From Mycocentrospora acerina (lineage: Eukaryota > Ascomycota > Dothideomycetes > Pleosporales), in contig JAKUHH010000143.1 of the NCBI GenBank assembly GCA_022701365.1, positions 170,657-234,656 of the forward strand: a DNA stretch of 64,000 nt. Reading direction: 5' to 3'. Shown here one piece after another: positions 49,015-61,450 of this stretch. The notes beneath the pieces are model-generated. The model had not been told where the DNA came from and did not search any database. It worked only from the letters and a program-made list of their open reading frames with translations. How positions within the stretch are numbered: position 1 is the stretch's first letter; every line of letters begins with the position of its first letter. The position numbers were made by a program, and so were the translations under genes.

Positions 49015-52000
49015 ACAAAAAAACACTTATTCTAGCACAGATATTTTAGATGCTCCTATATCTAAAAGAAAAAGAGAAATTGTGTTTTTATAACATAATG
49101 TAGGAAAAAGACAAGAAACTTAATAATCTCTCTTAGAAATAGCGTTTGCTAGAAGAGCAGACCTAATTCTAGTGCAAGAACCTAGCATGTAGCTAGATAG
49201 GCAAGAGAAGTAGTTCTTACTACAACATCCTGCCTATACTCTAGTTTTACTAGAAACTATTAGAAAGCCTAAGACTGCTATCTATATCTACACTAAAACT
49301 AGCCTAAAGTATAACTTAAGGTTAGATATAAGTAAAGATGCAGATTTAATAGTTTTAGAAATAACAGGCTTAGTAGAGGATTTTCTTCTGCTTAACCTTT
49401 ATAATAAAAAGGAATTAGCAGCAGACTCTAAAACATAGTCTAATAGTTAAAAGACTGTGCAAAGGCTGCTCTTAAGCCTAGATTTAAAATAACCTTTTTT
49501 ACTAGCAGGTAATTTTAATAGCTACTACGCATAGTAGAATACTGCTATATAAAATCTAAATCTAGAGGCTAAACAGCTAGTAGAGTAGTTAGAGAAGTAT
49601 AATTACTAACTGCTAAATACTAACTAGGAGCAAACGTTCTATAGGTCTAATTTTAGAGCAAAGTTAGTAATTAACCTAGCTTTTAGTGCAGGCTTTAGAA
49701 ATAGCCCCTAGGAAAATTAGCAGAAGGGCAAGGATACTAGATCTAACTATATACTAATTAGCTATTCTGCTACTTCTTTAAATACATAATAAATGTATAT
49801 AAATCCTATTTTAGACTTACCTTATGCTTTAGAAAAAGCAGACTAGGAACTCTTTAATACAGAGCTTGCTCTAGGGTTTACTACAAATAAAATACAATAA
49901 AAGCTTCTAAAAATAGAGGCTCTAACAAAACAATAAAAGCTAGAGGATCTAGAAATACTAGCTAGCCTAACTAGAAAAATTAACAGTATAGCAGAGCTAT
50001 TTACTTTAACTATTTAAGCAGCAGCTAATAAATCTATTCTTAAGCTAAAGCTAAGTATAAGGTTAAAGCCTTAGTAGAGCAAAGAGCTAGCAAACTAGAG
50101 GAAACTCTACAGCAAAGCCTTACAACGCTACCTCTTACGCCTTAGCTTAAAAAATAAAACAAAAGCAAATAGGCTACGCAATAGCTATTTAAAAAATATA
50201 AAAAAAGCAAAAATAGAGCACTAGAATCTATTCCTGTAAAAAGCACAAGGAAAAGAGGTTTTTAAAGCTTTTAATTATACAAAAGAGAGAACAGTTAGAA
50301 CAGTCCTTCTTCTGCAATATACTGTAATAAGAGGAGAGACTCTAGTTATAAAGGAGTTTAGAGAACAGTATACTGCTTTTAGTACTACACTGTTTTCTAG
50401 TCTACCTAGCTCTACAGTCTCTCTAGACTAGACTAACTATAAGCAAAATAAAGCCTAGGCCTAGCCTAAAAAACTAGAAAAAATAGAGGTATATAATGCT
50501 ATATTTTCTAGCTCTTAGAAAAAGGCTCTTAGCACAGACAAACTATCTTTTGCAATTATCTAAAAAGCATATTAAAAACAAACTCTAGAATTTGTGTTAC
50601 TATACTAAATTCTATTTACTATAAGCTATTACCCTTAATACTAGTAACAGGCAATAGGGGTTATATTACTTAAAGCAAATAAAAAGGACTACTTATAACC
50701 TAAGTCCTATAGAGTTATATTACTGTTAAACTGCTTAGGCAAAGTATTTAAAAAAATGCTAGCTATAAGGCTTAGCTACCTAGCAGAAATAAGAGATCTC
50801 CTTTAGCCTACTTAAATAGGCAGCAGAAAGCAGAAATTAGCACTAGACACTTGCTTATTACTATAGTTAAAAGTAGAGGTAGGCTAAGCTAGTAAGAAAA
50901 TTACAGGCCTGCTATTTTTAGATGTTAAAGGAGCCTTTAACTACATTGCTACTAATTAGTTGCTAGCAATGTGTAAGAAATTAAAGCTGCCTTTAGTATT
51001 TATTAGGTAGGTTAAGTATTTTCTAAGTAATAGATTTTTACAACTAAAATTTAACAACAACACATAAGCACTAGAAAGAATTAAGATAGGCATACCTTAA
51101 AGATCTCCTATATTGCCTATCTTATTCCTTATCTATATTAGAGATATTTATAAGCCTAGGCCTGCTACCTTTAATTTCTCTTATTTAGATAATATTATAA
51201 TAGGAGCAACAGCAACAATAGTAGAAAAAGTAGTAGCAATACTAGAAAAAACTGCTAAGGCTATGCTTCTAGAAGTAAAAGAAAGTGCTATTAAATTTAA
51301 AGTTTCTAAAACAGAGCTCTTATTTGCTAGCAAGAAAAGAAAAGAAGAAACAGAGACTCTACTAATAAGAAATAAGACTATCTATCTTAGCTCTCTAGTT
51401 AGGTAGTTAGGCTTTTTTCTAGATAGAAAGCTCTCTTATAAATAACACGTGCAAAACAAGGTTGCTATAGCATAATAAGCCTTCTATAGCCTACAAAGGC
51501 TAGGCAATATATAAAAAGGTCTTAGCACATAAGCAACTAGACTGCTATATATTTCTTATATACAGTCTATTGCAGACTACAGCACACAATTATAGTAGAA
51601 AAAAGGAAATAAAGAACTGCTACGCTATTAACAAATAATGCAAAATACTGCATTAAGACAAATTCTAAGTGCTTTTAAAGGGTCTCCTATAAAAGCACTA
51701 GAAATAGAAGCAGCTATCCTACCTTTAGAGATTAAAGCAGAAAAGCTATACTAGCAATATACTTTAAGGCTACTAGCTTTTAGTAGCAACTACCCTATTA
51801 AGAAAGTAATAAGCAGTAAAAAGCAATAATAAAAAAATACAAAAAATACACAAAACACAAAAAAACAAACACAACTTAGCAGGTTAGCTAGAAGAACAGA
51901 AAAATAATCTAATGTAGAAGAAATATCTATTCTACTAGCAAAGCTATAGAATAAGCCTGCAGACTCTTATGCTACTATCTATATTACTAGAGAAAATAAA

Positions 52001-52118
52001 GAAGAAACTGCAAAAGCTTACTAAAGCTAGTTACTACAAAAACATAAGAAATAACAACAAAAAAATTAGACAATCCTAGCTACTGCTGCTACTGCTAGAA
52101 ATAGCAATAGCAATAGTG

Positions 52119-52179
<61 letters not shown>

Positions 52180-53230
52180 GCTAGCTTAACCTATCTTGCT
52201 ATACACAGACAGGTTAAAAAAGGGAGAAGAGACTGCAGCAGGCTATTGTTAAATAGACCTGCTAAGTCTTAATTACCTACAGGCAAAAAGCTACAACTTA
52301 GGACAAGGCCTAGAAATAATAGACGCTAAGCTATACGCTATTTTTAGAGCATTAAGCAATCTAGTACTGTAAGAGCCTTTTATAGAAACTATCTATATTT
52401 TTGTAGACAGCTAAGCAGCTCTAAAGAGACTGTAAAGCTCTACATTAAAAAAAAGATAAAAAATTAGCTATCTAATTACTAGGCTATATAGGACACTAGT
52501 ATAATAAGGAAATAGAGTAGATATTAAGTAGATTCTAGGCTACTAAAAAATTAAAGGAAATAACTATACTAACAGGCTAGCTAAGGCAGGCCTAAAGCAT
52601 ACAAAAACAGAAGAGGTTGCTACTACTTTAAGCTATCTAAATAGAAAGCTAAAAGAAGAAATAACTTTATAATAGTAAGAGAGCTAGAAATAAGCTAAAG
52701 AAAAAGAAAGAGGTAAAAGCTATAATAGTAACACTAAAGGGCAACCTAAGTTTACTCTTAAAGCTAAGCTTCTACTATTTCTTAAGCAAATTATAGCAGC
52801 TTACTATTAGCTTAAGCTAAAAAAAGGCTTCTTTAAAGCATTTTTTAGAGCAATAAGTAAAGATAAAAAAAGAGTATGTTTTAGTAGTTGCAACATGTTA
52901 TAAACACCTAAGCACCTGCTCTTATATTATAAATACTATAATCTAGAGAGAAAACAGATACAGAAAGAGATAGGCAGGCTAACATTAGCTGCTATCTTTA
53001 ACACTAAAGCAGGGCAAACAGCACTGCTTAAGTTTCTGCAAAAAACAGAAATAGCAATAGCTAGGTAGCTGATAGCTGCAGGAGCTCTAGACTAGAAGAT
53101 ATTACAATGTGCAACAGGGGCCTAGCAATAGGCCTCTGCAACGCGCAACAGGGGGCTAGCAATAGCCTGCAAACAACGTGCAACAGGGGCCTAGCAACAG
53201 GCCTCTACAACACACAAAAACAACAAATAG
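49015..53230 (+). pseudogene. LINE ORF2 (endonuclease, reverse transcriptase, RNase H), mutated
   Basis: From the left: an endonuclease/exonuclease/phosphatase-type start (ADLILVQEPS near 49165; LLAGNFNSYY near 49500), then reverse transcriptase (GLLFLDVKGAFNYIATN near 50910; IGIPQRSPILPILFLIYIRD around 51085, with TAA where the Gln is expected; FSYLDNIIIG near 51175), and RNase H (LLYTDRLKKG near 52195; IFVDSQAALKRL near 52400, with TAA for the Gln). The catalytic YxDD is YLDN here. The only long open stretch is 51113-51406. Stops are all TAA/TAG. ORF2 proteins of this type nick DNA and prime reverse transcription at the target; this copy is dead. Confidence 0.85.
52119..52179 (+). repeat. 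(CTA)n microsatellite inside LINE ORF2
   Basis: About 20 units, read as poly-Thr in the ORF2 frame between the reverse transcriptase and RNase H regions. The matching site in the outer LINE (46493-46513, complement) has about 7 units. Confidence 0.9.
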
Positions 53231-53262
53231 CAACAGCCTAGAAAGCTGCCTGCTGCAGGAGC
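53086..53262 (+). repeat. 177-bp insert with three ~35-bp tandem units in the LINE 3' region
   Basis: Units begin near 53105, 53140 and 53175, each close to AACGTGCAACAGGGGCCTAG. The block is bounded by two copies of GCTGCAGGAGC (53075-53085 and 53252-53262), while the outer LINE has only one copy and no insert. Confidence 0.8.
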
Positions 53263-53484
53263 CTTAACCTAAAGGCCTACTACAACAAAATAGACCTGCT
53301 GTAGAAATAACCTATTGTTAGCAAGCTGTGTAGTAAGAGCACTACTACTGTTTTACTAGGCTTCCAGGGCTCTAGAAAAAGAGAGCTTAGCCTAAGAGGA
53401 AAAACAGCGCCTTATAGACTAATGTCTGCATAGGCATTATTGTATTTAGTCTAGCTAGTTAGATAGAATAATGCAATATAAATG

Positions 53485-53508
53485 AAAAAAAAAAAAAAAA
53501 AAAAAAAA
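53485..53508 (+). other. Poly(A) tail of the inner LINE
   Basis: 24 uninterrupted A residues directly before the right target duplication, marking the 3' end formed by target-primed reverse transcription. Confidence 0.95.
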
Positions 53509-54855
53509 GCCTTTGCAAGCTATAGAAGGCTTATTATGCTATAGTAACTTTATTTTATACATGTTATTTATAAGAGAGTTTTCTATCTAGAAAAAAGCCT
53601 AGCTACTTAACTAGAGAGCTAAAATAGATAGTCTTATTTTTTATTAGTAGAGTCTCTGTTTTTTTTTTCTTTTTTTACTAGTAAATAATAGCTCTATTTT
53701 AGAAACTTTAAATTTAATAGCACTCTTTTTTACTTCTAAGAGTATAGCTTTAGCAGCTTTTTCTAGTATTACTACTACTTTTTCTGCTATTACTGCTATT
53801 ACTTTTAATACAATATTATCTAGATAAGAGAGAATAAATATAGCAAGCCTAGGCTTGCAAATGTCTCTAATATAGATTAAAAATAAGATAGGTAATATAA
53901 GAGATCTTTAAAGTATACTTATCTTCATCTTTTTTAGTGCTTATATATTATTGTTAAATTTTAGTTGTATAAATCTATTACTTAGAAAATACTTAATTTA
54001 GCTAATAATTACTAAAGGCAGCCTTAATTTCTTATATATAGTTAGTAACTAATTAGTTGCTATGTAGTTAAAAGCTCCTTTTATATTTAAAAATAGCAGG
54101 CTTATAATTTTCTTACTAGCCTAGCTTACTTCTACTTTTAACTATAGTAAGAAGTAAGTGTCTAGTGCTAATTTCTGCTTTCTGCTGCTTATTTAAGTAT
54201 GCTTAAATAGTTTTCTTATTTCTGCTAAGTAGCTAAGCCTTATAGCTAGCATTTTTTTAAATGCCTTACTTAAGCAGTTTAACAGTAAAATAACTCTATA
54301 AGACATAGGTTATAAGTAGTTCTTTTTATTTACTTTAAGTAATATAACTCTTATTACTTATTACTAGTATTAAAAGTAATAGCCTGTAGCAAATAGAATT
54401 TAATATAGTAATATAAATTCTAGAGTTTATTATTAGTAAGCTTTTTATAAAATAGTAAAAGATAGTTTGTCTGTACTAAGAGCCTTTTTCTAAAAGCTAG
54501 AGAAAATAGTATTATAAATCTCTATTTTATCTAGTTTCTTAGGCTAGGCCTAGGCTTTGTTTTGCTTATAGTTATTCTAGTCTAGAGAGACTGTAGAGCT
54601 AGGTAGACTAGAGAACAGTATAGTACTAAAAGCAGTACACTGCTTACTAAACTCCTTTATAACTAGAGTCTCTCTTCTTACTTTATATTGCAGAGGGACT
54701 ATTCTAACTATTCTTTTTTTTATATAGTTAAAAGCTTTAAAAACATCTTTTCTTTATACTTTTTACAGAAATAGATTCTAGTGCTCTATTTTTGCTATTT
54801 TTATATTTTTTTAATAGCTATTATGTAGCCTATTTGCTTTTTTTTAAGCTAAGGC
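53509..54855 (-). mobile_element. Outer LINE, middle segment
   Basis: Starts with the right copy of GCCTTTGCAAG (53509-53519) and carries on the minus-strand ORF2, including the reverse transcriptase with YLDN around 53811-53830. It ends at the chromovirus insertion site with AAGGC (54851-54855). Confidence 0.9.
54851..54855. repeat. Target-site duplication of the chromovirus
   Basis: AAGGC, repeated at 62244-62248. Joining the flanks with one copy restores the outer LINE (compare the complement near 50130). Confidence 0.9.
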
Positions 54856-55143
54856 TGTAACGTTCACAACGTCACATTATATCATTACCCCTAAGTCAAC
54901 CAACACCTATCTAATAGCCACCTAATTTGTACTCGCCTCAGATAATAACCTTAGGAAGGGATATATAAGGGGGGCAGTCTATATAGCTTTATAAAGTAGT
55001 TTTTCTATATCCTTTTATATAAGACCTATAAGTGTAGAGAATAGTATCTTTAGTTTACCCTCTAGTCTTAGTACTCTTATATACCTAGTAGTAGACACTT
55101 TAGACCCTATTTAGATTACTCTCTTATAACCTATATTGTTACA
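54856..55143 (+). repeat. 5' LTR
   Basis: 288 bp with TGTAAC start and GTTACA end. A TATA-like ATATATAAGG lies at 54961-54970. The first ~110 bp keep TCA and CCA (for example GTTCACAACGTCACAT); the rest has lost them. Confidence 0.95.
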
Positions 55144-55214
55144 TTATATAGAAAAACTTGTCTTAGCTAGTAACAGCTTCTAAATAATATTACTACTTAT
55201 TTTATTTAGATTAT

Positions 55215-56700
55215 GTCTAAGCTTTATCTAATTTAGAACTAATTTAGACTATACTGTTATATCTAGCATTTTATTACAGCTAAGATCTCTATAATCTCTT
55301 AATAACTAAAGCTTTTAAGTTTAGAACTTCCTAGACTACTATATTAAGATTACTTTAGAATAGCTGTATAAGATTACACTAAAGTAGAAACTTAGAGACT
55401 ACTAAAAACCTAGCAGAATTAGACCTAACTTTAATATCTACTACTATTACTTTAAGTTTAAAGGAACTAACTTAAAGATTAGTATATACTTAAGGCTTAA
55501 CTTTAAGAGTAATAGCAGAGGTGTCTAATCTTACTCTATCCTCTAATCTAGTAAGAACTAGTGCAGAACCTATACTAGATTTAGACTAAGGAAAAGAGGA
55601 CTTAGCTTAACTAGTAGCTTAGCTTTATGCAGAAATCTAAGAACTATAGTAAGCTATAATTACCTTAAACTATCTCTTACTTAGCACTAAACTACTACTA
55701 ACTTCTTTAGAATAACTTTAACTCTTAAAGTTCTAGTCTAAGATTTTAATTAATAATACTATATGCATAAAACTATCTAAAAAAACACTTACTATTAATA
55801 TCTTTAATAATAGTTATAACTTAACTTTTTGCTAATAGCAAGCCTTAATCTAAGACTAATTAGAGATTAATGCAGACTACTATTAGAGTAAGCGCGCTAA
55901 CATAGCATTAGTCTAAGGACATACTTCTAGCCTAGCTAAGGAGTACCTAGAGCCCTAATACCTATCTAATACCTTATTTAACTATTTTAAAATTGCAGAA
56001 GATATAATTAACTTACTTAAGTCCTATTTTATTACAGGAAATAAGAAAGCTAAGAGCTAGGCTGCTTTTAATAAACTCTATATAGATAAAATAAAAACCT
56101 TCTCTACTTTTAAAGTATAGTTCTTTAGTGCTGCTATTAAGAAATAAGTACTTAGATTAGAATAGTTTTACTACTTATAGACAAAGATTATACTAACCTT
56201 GCAGATATCTATTCTTAGTTTTAAGTAATAATAGAATAACTCCTTTAAGCTTATAGTTAAATACCTAATAGTGTTTAATATAGAATAAAAGAACTATCTC
56301 TTAGTCTTTACTATAGAGAGCATAATCTATATAATATATAAACTAAGTTAATTTTATTTAAGTCTAATTTAGAGGTCTCTACTAAAAAAAAACTATAACT
56401 TATACTAATAAGCAGACCTTTATATCTAAACTTAACTTTAACTTTTACTTACTTTTTAGCTTATATCTAAGACTCTAGGCCCTATAAGAGATCTAACTCT
56501 AGGTAACTACTATAACTATAGTAAGCTAAGATACTTTTTAAGTAAGTGTCCTTTACTTTAAGTATAGAAGATTAAGTTTAAAGAACTAGGCAAGGACTTA
56601 AAAGATACAAGAGAAGACCTTAATAAAGATAAAGATTAGACAGAAAATAAAGACACTTAAGAGGACTTTCCTTCTTAAGCTTAAACTATTATAACTTATC
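55215..56700 (+). pseudogene. Chromovirus gag-like region, heavily mutated
   Basis: From an ATG near 55214 a protein-like frame rich in nonsense codons can be followed only in parts. A possible eroded CCHC knuckle lies around 56505-56560 (YSKLRYFLSKCPLL). The exact ends and frame are uncertain. Confidence 0.5.
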
Positions 56701-59700
56701 TAACTTTAGTCTCTTAAATCTATTTAGAGGACTATATTTCTTTTCTCTTTCTATTCTTTATGCTAAAGGCCTTAGAGTCTAATTATACTTATTAATTAAT
56801 ACTAGTGCCTAAGGTTAACTTTTTTTAAATTCTAAGATTACTACTTCTATTTTATTAGCTCTTTAGACTCTTATCTAAAAGCTACTCTTTTAAGTTACTG
56901 TTAAGAGGTTTTAAGACTAAATCTCTTCTCTAGTAACTTAGTATATCTATTTGTATCTAATTATTAATAAAAGAAAGATCTACAACTGCTTATTTATAAT
57001 AGTAGATCTTAGCTTATAAGACTATATTATTAGAATTAAATAGATAAAACATTTTAAACTAAAGTTAGATATAGATTACTTTTAGATTATCTAGCTAAGC
57101 TGCTATCCTGCTGTGTACAATCCTGCTCTACTAATCTTAATAACTTTTAACTAAATAGTTTTTGCTAAAACTATTACCTTAGATATTACATAGCAAGATA
57201 AGCTATAAGAATAAGAGGACTATTAGGAAAAGTGTAGTATAACTACTACTATTTATAAGATTTAAGAAATGCTTTAACTCCTAAAGAGTTAGAAGTTCTT
57301 ACCTCTTATTGCATAAGACCTAATGCTAAAACCTATCTAACCTCTACTAGAACTTGTCTTTACTAAACTTTCTTTTTATATTACTCTTATCTCTGCTAAT
57401 ACTTTCTACTTTAATATAAAATGCTAAGAAAATAAATTCTTTACTACTAGCTTTTACAAAATTAACTAAATTTTAGATAAAAAAAAGGCTAGAAGATAAC
57501 CTTAATAATATAGCCTTAATATAGGACTAATTACTACTCTATTACTACTCTTTCTAAGATGTCTTTAGCAAGACTGCTGTAAAGGTTCTCTTAGATTTTT
57601 AACTTTATAACTACAAAATTATACTAATAGAACTTTTACTAAATAGTTACAGCCCTCTATATAAATAAAACATAGAAGAGCTAAAAGCTACTAAATATTA
57701 TATTTAAGAAAACCTCTAAAGAGGTTTAATTAATTATAGTTAGAGCCCTTTTACTTCCTCTATCTTATATGTATAAAAGGTAAACAGAGACCTCTAGATC
57801 TATATAGACTACTGCAAATTAAATAATCTTACTTATAAAGATATCTATCTAATTCCTTATATAGATAAGCTTTTAGCCTGCTCTTTAAAGGCTAAGATCT
57901 TTACTAAGTTTAATATTTACTTTGTGTTTAACTATATCTAGATAGACCTAGACTCTAAAGAGTATACTACCTTTTAAACCTGTTATAGGATATATAAATA
58001 TAAAGTACTACTCTTTAGCCTCTACAACAGCCTTACAACTTACTAACAGTATATAAATAATATATTAATTAACTTTTAAGATAACTTCTGTATTACCTAC
58101 TTAGATAATATCTTAATCTATTTAGAAGACCTTATTACCTATAAATAGTATATAAAGCAGGTACTAAAAAGACTGCATGCTGCTAGTCTCTAAGAAGATA
58201 TTAAAAAGAGCAAGTTCTATATTACTTATACAAAGTACCTTAGATATATATTAACTAATAAAGGTATTAAAGTAGACCTAAAAAAGGTAGAGGCCTTAAA
58301 GAACTAGAAATAACTTACTACTATTACTAGTATAAAGTCCTTCTTAGGCTTTATAAGTTTCTACTATTAATTTATTACTAAGTTTTCTTAAGTTACAAAA
58401 CCCTTTATTATATTATAGAGCCTTATAATACTATTTATATAGACCTTAGAGTATAAGGAGGCCTTCTATTGCTTTAAGACTGCCCTCTTAGCTATACTTA
58501 CTTTATGCTACTTTAAGCCTAATTATAACACCTAAATTAAGACTAATATATTAGACAGTATAGTTGCTAAGGTTTTGTTACAAAAACACCTTAATAAGAA
58601 ATAGTACCTTATAGCTTTCTATAGCAAGGTCCTATCTAGAGCTAAGCTTAATTAAGAAATATATAATAAGGAACTTTTTGCTATTCTCTAAGCCTTCTTA
58701 AAATAGAAGGCTAAACTAACTTCTATTTAGACTTAAGTCTTAGTCCTTTTAGACTACTGCGCCTTAGAATATTTTATAACTACTAAGGTACTTAATACTA
58801 AATAAGTATAATAGTCTAAAGCTTTAGCTCCTTTTAATTTCTAAATTAAGTATACCCTAGGCAAGAATAATAAGAAGGCTAATATCCTTAGCTAATAAGA
58901 ACAGGACTTAAGCTAGTTAAAGCTAGCTTAAAAAGATAATTAATTAAGAGTCTTACTTAGACCTTATTATCTTTATAGCTAAATTAATACTAATCTAGCC
59001 TAGACCTACCTCTAAACTTAAATTTAATAGATAATATCTATTAATACCTTATACTTTAATATAACCCTTATAGCTTTTAACTCTCTAGAACTAATAGATA
59101 TAGTTTTCTATAAAAACTAGTTAGCTTTTAAGAAATAATAAGTAAAACTACTAGATAACTATTAGATTAGTAACAGACTCTTACTCTACTAGGATTAACT
59201 CTGCTTATCTAGAGATTCTCTTCTATATACCTAGCTTATTTATAAAGTATATAATAAAATCTCTATAGCATACCTTAGCTCTAAGAAGACTTATTAGTTA
59301 CTAGCTTAATAGTACTATTAGAAAGGCATAGAGGCTAGCTATTAATAGTATATGTAAAACTGCATCTCTTATTATAGAGGATATCTAAGACAGTCCTATC
59401 TCTCTAGATACCTCTACCTATTGCCTATCTTTAAAAGACTAATATAGCACTTATGTATTAATTTTAAAGATTTCTTAAAGAATTAGGCTAGTTATAACTA
59501 GATTATAGTAATTATTAACTAACTATCTAAATAAGCTATTACTATCTTATATTATAAGACAATTAATGCCTAAGGCATAGTAAACCTGTTTATCTAATAA
59601 GTATACTATTTTAGACATACTCTAGACATAATTATATTAGACTGTAGTCTCTAATTTATTTCTAGTTTTTAGTTAGAGTTATATTAAATTATAAGAGTAA

Positions 59701-60665
59701 AAGTTAAGCTCTCTACTACTTATTATAAAAAGATAGATAGCTAAATAGAGATTATAAATAAGTATATTAATTAGAGATTACAGCTTTTTATATTCTTTTA
59801 CTAAGACAATTAGAGTAACTTCTTACCTTTAACTAACTGTGCCTAGATAACTCTCCTTTACAGCGCTATTAAGATAGCCTTATATTAGCTCTTCTTTAGT
59901 AGTAAACCTAGATAGAGTTAGAACTAAGAGAGCCTTATACTTTCTGCTAAATAATTTAATAAAATTAACTACAGTAACACTCTTACATTAACAACCTGCA
60001 TGCATAATGCGTAGTAATAAGCTAAAGATAATATAAAAAAGGCCTAAGCCTAAATATAAGCTATAGTTAATAGGCACTAATAACTAGTAGATTAGCAAGT
60101 TAGAGATATAGTGTACTTATCTACTAAAAACTTAACTAACTTAAGACCTAGCTAAAAGCTATCTGCGCAATAGGAAAGGCCTTTTAAGGTACTTAAATAG
60201 GTTAAGCACTTTTATTAGTTAAAGTTACCCCTAGGCTTATATATATAATATCTTTACACTAAATATCTTATATAAAGACCTCTAAGACATCTTACTAAGA
60301 TAAAAGGCACCTAAGCCTACTAGAAACCTAATTTATAGCATTAATAAATAAGAAGTAAAAGAGATACTTACTAGCAAAGTCTACTAATCTACTTTAAAAT
60401 ATTAAGTTAGCTAAGTTAGATATAACTTAGACTTTATTTAGTATAAAGCTTTAAATTTTATAAGATCTCTTTATAAATTAAAAGCTTTTTATAAGAAGTA
60501 TCTAAATAAGGCTAGCCTACTACAGGGACTTAATAGCTAGATATAAGCTTAGAAAGAAAAAGTAGAAGATATATTATACTTAGAAGATAATTATATTAAG
60601 TATTATAATTCTTATTTATAAATACAGATAATATACATAAGCTAACAGACCTAACTTAGATATAG
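56700..60665 (+). pseudogene. Chromovirus pol (reverse transcriptase, RNase H, integrase, chromodomain), mutated
   Basis: Reverse transcriptase pieces: YIDYCKLNNLTYKDIYLIPY near 57800 and CITYLDNILIYLED near 58090 (catalytic YLDD reads YLDN). RNase H and the linker follow near 58500-58900. Integrase core is seen at 59500-59700 (SKQAITILYYKTINAQGIVN; FIQQVYYFRHTLDIIILDCS, Gln codon mutated). The C-terminal chromodomain at about 60361-60545 reads ILTSKVY, STLKY, V, VRYNLDF then YKALNFIRS, matching the gypsy chromodomain family that targets integration to marked chromatin. Stops are TAA/TAG. No intact protein can be made. Confidence 0.8.
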
Positions 60666-60666
60666 T

Positions 60667-61260
60667 TTAAGCGCTACTTATTGCTGTGTCTTTGCTAAAC
60701 TCTATTAGCTTACTCTTACTTAAAGACCTTACTATATTATTACTACTACTGCCTCTACTAACCTTCTTCCTAATAACTACTTTACTTTTACTACTTTTAC
60801 TCCTCTTTACTAATACTACTGCTATCTCTGCTATCTGCACTACTATTTCTTTTATCTTCTCTTCTATCCCTTCTATTATAGCCTTTATACTTACTACTAC
60901 TTTCTAAATCTCCTCTAACTCTACCTGCAAGGACTAAACCTCTTTCTCTATTAACTAATAATATATAAGTATAACCTCTGCTGTAGTTATGCTAGTAACT
61001 TAAGAGTTAGCTACTTATATATATATTACTAGCTAATAGGCTGCCTTAGCAGTAAGCTCTCTAACTATATTTATCTTCTCTTTACTATTAATACTGCTAT
61101 AGATAGAGTTACCCTATAAGTTTAAGGCTTACTAGAAAGACTTAAACTTAGATCTAATATATAACAGCACTTATTAAGAAATTAGTACTAAAGACTATAA
61201 GACAGGATATAGATACTTACTAGATTATACTTCTTATTCTGCTTTATATAATAGCAGCAT
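60667..61260 (-). pseudogene. Antisense reading frame in the chromovirus 3' region, mutated
   Basis: On the minus strand an ATG at 61260 opens a frame of 198 codons ending at TAA 60667, with no frameshift. I count 14 in-frame nonsense codons, all TAA or TAG and none TGA, as expected if Gln codons were mutated. The readable part is helical and charged (IEGIEEKIKEIVVQIAEIAV), then basic and serine-rich (VLVKRSKSSKSK, KKVSRGSSSNN). Composition differs from a random complement of coding sequence. It lies between the pol end and the 3' LTR, opposite in strand to the element. Antisense frames at this place are known in some LTR retrotransposons, but I know no assigned function for this one. Confidence 0.55.
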
Positions 61261-61396
61261 TTTTTTAACTTTACTAAATAAAACTTAAACTTAATAAATT
61301 GCCTGCAGGCAATAGCCTGCACACACTATATGCAGATAACCTAGAAGGCTACTAAGAGGGCACTAGAGGGGACAGGGATTAGCATAAAGGGCAGAG

Positions 61397-61450
61397 GCAG
61401 GTGCAGGTGCAGGTGCAGGTGCAGGTGCTAGTGCTAGTGCTAGTGCTAGT
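61397..61450. repeat. Nine-unit hexamer array
   Basis: Five GCAGGT units (61397-61426) followed by four GCTAGT units (61427-61450), in the chromovirus 3' region. GCTAGT could derive from GCCAGT by C-to-T in CCA, while GCA was kept. Confidence 0.85.

Larger units (their letters stand above)
47163..53508 (+). mobile_element. Inner Tad1-like non-LTR retrotransposon (LINE), near full length
   Basis: A 6,346-bp element with a GC-rich 5' UTR, ORF1 with CCHC knuckles, ORF2 with endonuclease, reverse transcriptase and RNase H regions, a 24-A tail and an 11-bp target duplication. Order and composition match the Tad1 clade of fungal LINEs. Both ORFs are destroyed by many TAA/TAG codons where Gln or Trp is expected; no TGA stop is seen. 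It inserted into the minus-strand LINE, so it is younger than that copy. Confidence 0.93.

Noticed and set aside
51113..51406. 97-codon open frame taken as a gene
   Set aside because: It is the longest surviving piece of the LINE reverse transcriptase.
60686..60907. Plus-strand 73-codon Leu/Thr-rich open frame
   Set aside because: It is the complement of the antisense frame 60667-61260; its hydrophobic low-complexity content follows from the opposite strand's Glu/Lys/Ser codons.
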